DNA from: Gammaproteobacteria bacterium
GTDB taxonomy: Bacteria; Pseudomonadota; Gammaproteobacteria; Pseudomonadales; Azotimanducaceae
Length of the DNA stretch: 37,643 bases
NCBI GenBank assembly: GCA_028821515.1
Contig: JAPPGA010000085.1
Coordinates: forward strand, 1 to 37,643
Direction: 5' to 3'
Below the pieces are notes generated by a model. That model saw nothing but the letters and a program-made list of their open reading frames with translations, had not been told where the DNA came from and did no database searches. Positions within the stretch are counted from its first letter, which is position 1, and each line of letters opens with the position of its first letter. Both the position numbers and the translations under genes were made by a program. This document shows positions 32,526 through 37,643 of this stretch, one piece after another.

Positions 32526-32539
32526 ACGGAGCGCTCCGT
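32526..32539. repeat. Perfect 14-bp palindrome ACGGAGCGCTCCGT
   Basis: It lies 15 bp beyond the tRNA 3' end. With no spacer and no T-run it is unlikely to be a terminator by itself. It could be an RNA processing or protein-binding site. Confidence 0.45.
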
Positions 32540-32554
32540 TCTGAGAAGCGCGGT

Positions 32555-32640
32555 TGGTGCCCAGGGTGGGATTCGAACCCACACGCCCTAAGGGCACAGG
32601 ATTCTAAGTCCTGCTTGTCTACCAGTTTCAACACCTGGGC
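32555..32640 (-). tRNA. tRNA-Leu, anticodon TAG
   Basis: An 86-base cloverleaf read on the minus strand. The acceptor stem GCCCAGG pairs with CCTGGGC, followed by ACCA with an encoded CCA end. The anticodon stem CAGGA/TCCTG encloses the loop CTTAGAA, giving anticodon TAG (reads CUA and CUN leucine codons). A long variable arm (around TGCCCTTAGGGCG) and the T-loop GGTTCGAATCC confirm a class II leucine tRNA. It begins 15 bp after the stop of the zinc dehydrogenase gene on the same strand and may be cut from that transcript. Confidence 0.95.
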
Positions 32641-32655
32641 CATGTTGTATTGGCG

Positions 32656-33705
32656 CTAACTCGGGTTGAGGTGCACCTTGATCGATTTCGTGGACTTGTC
32701 TAGTGCCGTCTCGAACGCCGTTTGCACGTCGTCCAGCGAGAAGCGATGGGTGATCAGGGATCTCGCGGCTTCCACGTTGTCGGCGATGATCTCGAGCGCG
32801 ACCTGGTAGTCGGAGCGGCCGTCACGCGCCGAGTAGACCATGGAGCCGACGATCTCGACTTCCGGCCCCGAAAGGTAACGCCCGTCGATGGTGAGGGTGG
32901 GGACCGTGAACACACCGAGGACCAGTACGCGCCCCTTCGGGCGTACCGCTCGCTGTGCCTGAATCAAGGCGTCGCCATGACCGCCCACCGTTTCCACCGA
33001 GACGTCGATGGCCCGTAGCGACATCAGTTCTTCCAGGCGCGCCTTGCCGGCCTCGCTTTCGTCTATCACTTCGTTCGCGCCGCACTTGAGGGCGGCATCG
33101 CGCTGGTGCGGATGGCGGGCCAGGACGATGACCCGAGCGCCTCGCGCGCGGGCTGCGAGAATCGCGGTGAGTCCGATGGTGCCGGCGCCCACGATGAGGA
33201 CGGTCTCGGCGCCCTTGAGGCGCACCCTTTCAAAGCCATGCACGGAACAGGCAAGCGGCTCGGCCAGGGCGCCAACCTCGGTGTCGACGCCACTGGGGAC
33301 GCGGTACACGGTGTTTGCGGGCACATTGACGAACTCGCTCATGCCGCCGTCGACGCCTGCGCCGATCAGGCCACGTTCGGTGCATATGTTGTAGTCGCCG
33401 GACATGCAGAAGCGGCAGAAACCGCATCGCAGCAGGGGTTCGATGCCGACGACATCGCCCTCCTTGACGTGCCGGACACCGCCGGGCACGGCGCTAACCG
33501 TGCCGGAGATTTCGTGTCCCGGGGTCCTGCCCACGCGTGGATCAAAGTCGCCACGGAACGAGTGCAGGTCGGAGCCGCAAATGCCCGCGCTGCCAACGGC
33601 GATCTGCACCTCTTGGGCCTTCGGTGCGACGCGTTCGCTCGCGCTGACCTCGAGTCGCCCGGCAACCTCCGTCCAGCGGGCCGATTTGAAGGTACCTTGT
33701 TGCAT
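32656..33705 (-). CDS. Zinc-dependent alcohol dehydrogenase (medium-chain, sugar-alcohol/threonine dehydrogenase-like)
   Basis: A 349-residue medium-chain dehydrogenase. Catalytic-zinc ligands are visible in AGICGSDLH (Cys) and TPGHEISG (His-Glu). The structural zinc loop is CGFCRFCMSGDYNIC, and the cofactor-binding GAGTIGLTA follows near residue 170. The sequence resembles L-idonate, sorbitol and threonine dehydrogenases. ATG 33705 has GGAG about ten bases upstream; a GTG at 33729 is an alternative. It is the last protein gene of the minus-strand group with RidA, kinase and D-aminoacylase, consistent with oxidation of a hydroxy-acid or sugar-alcohol intermediate. Confidence 0.92.
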   Translation of the reverse strand: MQQGTFKSARWTEVAGRLEVSASERVAPKAQEVQIAVGSAGICGSDLHSFRGDFDPRVGRTPGHEISGTVSAVPGGVRHVKEGDVVGIEPLLRCGFCRFCMSGDYNICTERGLIGAGVDGGMSEFVNVPANTVYRVPSGVDTEVGALAEPLACSVHGFERVRLKGAETVLIVGAGTIGLTAILAARARGARVIVLARHPHQRDAALKCGANEVIDESEAGKARLEELMSLRAIDVSVETVGGHGDALIQAQRAVRPKGRVLVLGVFTVPTLTIDGRYLSGPEVEIVGSMVYSARDGRSDYQVALEIIADNVEAARSLITHRFSLDDVQTAFETALDKSTKSIKVHLNPS

Positions 33706-33837
33706 ATCCGGTGACTCCGCCCGCAGCACTGTGCGGGAATAGGTTTATGAATCGAAAGTACCACAGCGTGCGGCGCCGCCCAAAAAGGTGGCGCAGGAGC
33801 TTGGCAACTCCCCTCTGCAGGTTCGATGCCTGGTGAC

Positions 33838-34308
33838 TCAGGCAGGCAGCAGTGCGACCTCGGCTTCCAGCTCTACCGGGACGCCGAACGGCAGCTCCGC
33901 GACGCCGATGGCGGATCGCGAATGCCGGCCTTTGTCGCCGAACACCTCGAGCAGCAGATCGGAGAAACCGTTGATGACGCCTGGCAGCGCATTGAATCCT
34001 GGCGCGGCGTTCACCATGCCAAAGGCCTTTGTCCACTCGATGCGGTCAAGGTCGATGCCGGCGGCCTCGAGGCTCGAGATCATGACGAGCGCGACCTGTC
34101 GGGCGGACTGGTAGGCCTCATCGGGACTCACCTCGGCACCGACCTTGCCAAGCGGTCCGAAGAGTTCGCCGTCGGTGCCGAAAGGCAGGTGTCCCGCGAT
34201 GATGGCGCGGTTCCCGACGATCCGGACCGTCTCGAATCGCTGTCCGGCAATCCGCATCGGGGGTGGCAGCGCAAGTCCCAGTTCCGCCAGGCGCTCCTTG
34301 ATGGCCAA
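33838..34308 (-). CDS. RidA (YjgF/YER057c) family protein
   Basis: A 156-residue protein starting at TTG with GGAG eight bases upstream. It opens AIKERLAELGLALPPP and has AIIAGHLPFG near residue 40, AYQSARQVALVMISSLEAAGIDLDRI in the middle, and a SRSAIGVAELPFGVPVELEAEV end with the arginine that binds the carboxylate in RidA proteins. RidA hydrolyses reactive enamines and imines made by PLP enzymes. The frame runs upstream to 34416 but only past the good start. In this operon it may deal with imine products of amino-acid or amino-sugar breakdown (inference). Confidence 0.88.
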   Translation of the reverse strand: MAIKERLAELGLALPPPMRIAGQRFETVRIVGNRAIIAGHLPFGTDGELFGPLGKVGAEVSPDEAYQSARQVALVMISSLEAAGIDLDRIEWTKAFGMVNAAPGFNALPGVINGFSDLLLEVFGDKGRHSRSAIGVAELPFGVPVELEAEVALLPA

Positions 34309-34412
34309 TGGTTTTACTCCTGGTGACAATGGGACGCCAGCATAGACGGCGGCGGACCGATGTCCAGTGGCGAGATGAGCCGCTTGCCTGTCGCTTCCGG
34401 GTGGGGGCTTCG

Positions 34413-35699
34413 TCAACCTTCCTGCTTTCTTGCCACAGCATCGGCCTCCCGCATTCGGCGCAACGCGGCATCGAAGAAATCTTCGCCCCCGGCGCCTCCT
34501 GCCTTTGTGACCAGGGAAATGGGGTCCTTACCTGCCGCGTGACAGTAACCGCCGCCGAGATAGTCAAACGAGGAGACCCGAAGCCGGTCGATGCCCAGCG
34601 TATCGATGACCTTTCCGGAGGTTTCTCCGCCGGCTACCACGAACTTGCGGGCGCCGAGTCCGTGAAGGCGGCCCGTGACGCGGCCCAGCAGGCTTTCGGC
34701 CAGGTCTGCGGCGCCCTGTCGGCCAAGCACTGCCTGTGCGCGCTCGACACCGTTGGGATCGGTTGTCGTGGCAATACCGACCGGTCCGTGTTCCAGCCTG
34801 TCCGCGGCCCAGTCGACGATCCTGTCGGCCGTGTTGGGGTCGCCGGCGGCTTGCAACAGGTCGACCCTGAACAGGGGGTGACGCTGCTCGAACGCCGCGA
34901 TCTGGCGATTGGTATTCGGGCTGCAGCTCCCGGACAGCACCACCTCGTAGCCCGGGGCTGGCGGCAGCAGCCGAACTGGTTCCGTCGTTTCCCGTCCCTG
35001 CCGCCAGTTGCGGGCCAGGTAGATCGGCAACGTGTCGGCACCCGTGCTTAACGGTGAACCAGCCGCCAGTTCCGCGATTCGCGCGACATCCTCGTTCTCG
35101 ATCGCGTCCGCGATGAAGAACGACGTGCCATCGCGTACCTGCTCGGCGAGAAACTCCTCGGCGGCGGGTTCCACACTGCGCAGAACGCGAAGGGGCAGCA
35201 ACCCGACCTTGACCCGGCTCTGTGCCTGCAGCACTTCCAGCAGGTTCGAGTTGGTCATGGGTGTCGCCGGATCACGGCTTGCCCCGGATTCGTGCAGCAT
35301 CCTGTCGTTCACGAAGAGTCGTCCGAGGTACACGGTGGCGCCGCGCCAGGTTGGACAGAAGAGGACGTGGTCAGCTCCCGTCAAGTGCATCAGGTCCTCA
35401 GCGACGGGTCCGATGTTGCCCTTCTCGGTCGACATGAAGAGCGCGCTGTACTTGTAGTAGATACGTTTCGCGCGCTTGGCGAGCAGCGCCTCGGCAGATC
35501 GCCGGGCATCGGCGATGGCTTCTTCCGGCGGCAGCAACCGGATTTTCCGGCCGATCACAACCGCCTCGGCGTCCCCGTCGAGTTCGGCAAGCCCCCGGGT
35601 AGACGTCACCAGTGGGCAGGGAACGCCTTCGCCTTCCAGCAGGCTGGCGACCATCATGCCGCCGGTCAGGTCGTCCGCAATGACGCCGAGTTCAAGCAA
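34413..35699 (-). CDS. Four-carbon acid sugar kinase family protein (DUF1537/OtnK-like)
   Basis: A 428-residue kinase. The N-terminal domain starts LGVIADDLTGGMMVA, the substrate-binding signature of DUF1537 kinases. The C-terminal nucleotide-binding domain has VVAGGETSGKVID and ends with SLVTKAGGAGGEDFF. Known members phosphorylate threonate, erythronate, denominators of tetronate or 3-oxo-tetronate breakdown. The start is TTG 35699, since TGA immediately precedes it in frame and the DDLTG motif is only nine residues in. No strong ribosome binding site is seen, and repeat R2 copy 2 lies just upstream, so coupling to a short upstream frame is possible. Confidence 0.9.
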   Translation of the reverse strand: MLELGVIADDLTGGMMVASLLEGEGVPCPLVTSTRGLAELDGDAEAVVIGRKIRLLPPEEAIADARRSAEALLAKRAKRIYYKYSALFMSTEKGNIGPVAEDLMHLTGADHVLFCPTWRGATVYLGRLFVNDRMLHESGASRDPATPMTNSNLLEVLQAQSRVKVGLLPLRVLRSVEPAAEEFLAEQVRDGTSFFIADAIENEDVARIAELAAGSPLSTGADTLPIYLARNWRQGRETTEPVRLLPPAPGYEVVLSGSCSPNTNRQIAAFEQRHPLFRVDLLQAAGDPNTADRIVDWAADRLEHGPVGIATTTDPNGVERAQAVLGRQGAADLAESLLGRVTGRLHGLGARKFVVAGGETSGKVIDTLGIDRLRVSSFDYLGGGYCHAAGKDPISLVTKAGGAGGEDFFDAALRRMREADAVARKQEG

Positions 35700-35707
35700 T
35701 CAAAAGA

Positions 35708-35766
35708 CCTGGGCGGGGGTGAAATGCGGCGAAGACGAAGCCGCCGGCGGAATCCATGGCGCTAAC
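35708..35766 (-). repeat. Dispersed repeat R2, copy 2
   Basis: A 59-bp inverted match to 5282-5339, with one single-base gap. On the minus strand it starts with the D-aminoacylase stop codon (TAG, 35764-35762) and ends nine bases before the kinase TTG. Its ATG (35757-35755) opens a 21-codon frame whose TGA (35694-35692) lies just inside the kinase gene. Confidence 0.7.
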
Positions 35767-37471
35767 GACTGCGCAGAACCGTTCCGGCGAACGCCCCCGC
35801 ATGCTCCCCGTCCTGCATGAAGTGTTGCCCGTTGACGAACATGTGCCGGTAGCCCTGGGCCTCCTGGATGAAGCGGCCGGCGCCGGCGGGGAAGTCGTGC
35901 ACGTATTCCACGCCGCGTAGCTTCAGCGCCTCGAAATCGATGACATTGATGTCGGCGAACGAACCCGCGGTCAACGAGCCGCGGCCCTCGAGATCGTACA
36001 GGCTGGCTGGTTCGCCGGTGAGCTTGTGGATCCCCTCCTCGATACTGAACTTGCCGCGTTCGCGCACCCAGTAGGTGAGAAAGTGCGTCGGCAGACCGGC
36101 ATCCATGACCACGCCGCAATGCGCGCCCGAGTCGCCCAGACCCAGTACCACGTTCGGATCGTTGAGCATGCGCTCCACAGCTTCCATTTCCGGATTGATG
36201 AACGGGTAGTTGAACAGGGCCATCCCGTCTTCCGCGAGCGACAGCTCGATGAACGCATCCGGTGCGCTGGTGCCGAGGCGTGCCGCATAGGCGCTCAGGG
36301 TTTGTGTCGGGTCAAGGTCATAGCGCGGGTCCGTACGCGACATCAGGTACAGCTCATCGAAGTCCATGGGCAGCGTGGCGGACAGCGCCTGTTCCACCAT
36401 GGCGGCCCGTTGGGCCGGATCACGCAGCTTGGCCAGTTTTCTGTCCATGGGCAGGTCACGCAGGGCCCGGAACGCCGGCACCACGCTGTCGAACGGCGTG
36501 CGGTTCTGAAAGCCGTAGAGGACGGCAATGGGGTGGGTGGTCGATTGCATCCGGATCCTCGCACCCTTGTCGTTGCTTTCCGCCAGCCTGCGCAACGCCC
36601 GGCCGTAGGCTTTCGGGGCGGCGCGCGTCTGGGTGAGACCGAAAGTCGCGGGGCGGCCGGTCGCGAGGCAGACATCGGTGATCCAGCCGAGCTCCCTGTC
36701 GATATTCTGGAGAATGTCGCGGCGCGTCGCCTCGTCGTCCTTGCCGAGGAAACCCGGGACCCCCTCGACCACGCCCTTGCCGTGCTCGGCCAGGGCCGCG
36801 CAAATGCCTTGCAGTTCATCGGGTGACGCATGGGTGCCGGGCACGACATCGCCGTCCGGGGTGCGATGCATCGGGGATCGCGAGGTGGAGAAGCCGAGCG
36901 CCCCCTCCGCGAGTGCTTCCGATACCGCTTCGCGCATGGTGGCTATCTCGTCGGATGTGGGGGGCTTGTTCTGCAGCGCGTCTTCACCCATGGCGTAGAG
37001 CCGAAGGGCGCAGTGGCCGACGAGGCCACCGACGTTGATGCCCTTGGGAATGCCGTCTAGCGCACGAAGGTACTCGCCGTAGGTCTCCCAGTTCCACGAA
37101 AGGCCACTGTTGATGCTCTTGGCCGGAACGTCCTCCACGGACTCCATCAATCGCGCAAGGTAATCCCTGTCGCCGGGTTTGCACGGTGCAAAGGTGACGC
37201 CGCAGTTCCCCATCACCGCCGAGGTCACCCCGTGCCAGCAGGACGACGACGCAATCGGGTCCCAGAAGACCTGGGCATCGAGATGGGTGTGGATGTCGAT
37301 GAAACCGGGTGTGACCAGGTGACCATCCGCCTCGATGGTCCGCTTCGCCTTGCCGTCGACGTCGCCGACCGCTGCAATCCTGTCGCCGCTGACCGCAACA
37401 TCACCGACATGTGACGGCGCCCGCGTTCCGTCAACGATGTTTGCGTTCCTGATGATCAGGTCGTACGCCAT
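35762..37471 (-). CDS. N-acyl-D-amino-acid deacylase (D-aminoacylase) family amidohydrolase
   Basis: A 569-residue amidohydrolase. It starts DLIIRNANIVDG, has the metal-binding HTHLDAQ in GFIDIHTHLDAQVFWDP near residue 65, TSAVMGNCGVTFAPC with the cysteine ligand typical of D-aminoacylases, GLVGHCALR, the SPMHRTPDGDVVPGT loop, and GDSGAHCG near residue 435. These fit the D-aminoacylase/dihydroorotase-like branch that removes acyl groups from N-acyl-D-amino acids or related compounds. ATG 37471 follows AGGGA. It is the first gene of the minus-strand operon; the kinase follows after 62 bp filled by repeat R2. Confidence 0.92.
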   Translation of the reverse strand: MAYDLIIRNANIVDGTRAPSHVGDVAVSGDRIAAVGDVDGKAKRTIEADGHLVTPGFIDIHTHLDAQVFWDPIASSSCWHGVTSAVMGNCGVTFAPCKPGDRDYLARLMESVEDVPAKSINSGLSWNWETYGEYLRALDGIPKGINVGGLVGHCALRLYAMGEDALQNKPPTSDEIATMREAVSEALAEGALGFSTSRSPMHRTPDGDVVPGTHASPDELQGICAALAEHGKGVVEGVPGFLGKDDEATRRDILQNIDRELGWITDVCLATGRPATFGLTQTRAAPKAYGRALRRLAESNDKGARIRMQSTTHPIAVLYGFQNRTPFDSVVPAFRALRDLPMDRKLAKLRDPAQRAAMVEQALSATLPMDFDELYLMSRTDPRYDLDPTQTLSAYAARLGTSAPDAFIELSLAEDGMALFNYPFINPEMEAVERMLNDPNVVLGLGDSGAHCGVVMDAGLPTHFLTYWVRERGKFSIEEGIHKLTGEPASLYDLEGRGSLTAGSFADINVIDFEALKLRGVEYVHDFPAGAGRFIQEAQGYRHMFVNGQHFMQDGEHAGAFAGTVLRSR

Positions 37472-37597
37472 GGCGATTCCCTGGTTCGTTTGCCGCGAAT
37501 GCCGAGACGGGAAGAGCATCGCACATTACGGTCGTGAGGGCCGAGCGCGAGCGAATTCAAGCGGGTTTGGTGAAAACCGATACCCCTAGGGTGCATG

Positions 37598-37607
37598 ACA
37601 AATTTGT
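37598..37607. promoter_or_regulatory. Palindrome ACAAATTTGT upstream of the D-aminoacylase operon
   Basis: A perfect 10-bp palindrome 127 bp before the D-aminoacylase start; CCCTAGGG at 37584-37591 is a second one beside it. Position and symmetry fit a regulator operator. No regulator gene is in view, and the window ends here. Confidence 0.3.
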
Positions 37608-37643
37608 TGGATTCTAGGCGACACGGTGTTGTTGACGTTTCCA

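Noticed and set aside
32526-32539. The 14-bp palindrome as an intrinsic terminator
   Set aside because: It has no loop and no T-run on either strand.
1-37643. CRISPR array, integrase or insertion sequence
   Set aside because: No regularly spaced repeats, transposase motifs or terminal inverted repeats with target duplications were seen.

Overview
This is a GC-rich, gene-dense bacterial window that reads as a gammaproteobacterial chromosome fragment. The best taxonomic pointer is a regulator that matches MetR along its whole length. The Oar-like TonB-dependent receptor, the PdxH-like protein, tandem GFA domains and a D-aminoacylase/DUF1537 kinase cluster fit a free-living or host-associated heterotroph. 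The taxon is inferred from protein resemblance only. No phage, integrase, intact IS or CRISPR array was seen, and there is one tRNA.

Layout. 55-5251: a ribbon-helix-helix regulator faces an operon of ABC ATPase, double-FtsX permease, lipocalin-type lipoprotein and NUDIX hydrolase, an AttEFGH-like export unit. 5252-5400: a dispersed repeat (family R2) and a perfect hairpin lie ahead of a PAS-GGDEF-EAL protein. 7244-10254: a cystathionine gamma-synthase-family PLP enzyme, a G-quadruplex-like tract, purC (ADE1 type), an unknown protein and a DUF2306 membrane protein. 10259-13168 (minus): an Oar-like TonB-dependent receptor. 13366-17862: a histidine phosphatase, a Uma2 protein abutting a biotin carrier protein, a crotonase, an acyl-CoA carboxyltransferase and a small membrane protein. 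No biotin carboxylase is present.

17952-22774: metR, then on the minus strand a PdxH-like flavoprotein and a small acidic-tailed membrane protein. A DUF924 protein follows on plus, then a minus group of SixA-like phosphatase, LLM oxidoreductase and HAD hydrolase. 23087-27096: an orphan secreted four-cysteine protein, a tandem GFA-domain protein, a GOLPH3-like protein, an SDR oxidoreductase and an Fpg/Nei glycosylase. 27201-32385: a pair of exported TldD/TldE-like proteins and a serine hydrolase. 32555-37471 (minus): an apparent catabolic operon (D-aminoacylase, DUF1537 sugar-acid kinase, RidA, zinc dehydrogenase) with tRNA-Leu(TAG) at its downstream end.

The least expected items are: (1) two dispersed repeat families, both found by eye. 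R1 has two inverted copies of 82 bp with 58 gapless identities, and one copy forms the 3' end of a gene. R2 has two copies of about 58 bp, each directly ahead of a gene start. (2) The secreted TldD/TldE-like pair, in which only one partner keeps the metal ligands. (3) A Uma2 protein abutting a biotin carrier protein. (4) The compact divergent control region of the AttEFGH-like unit.
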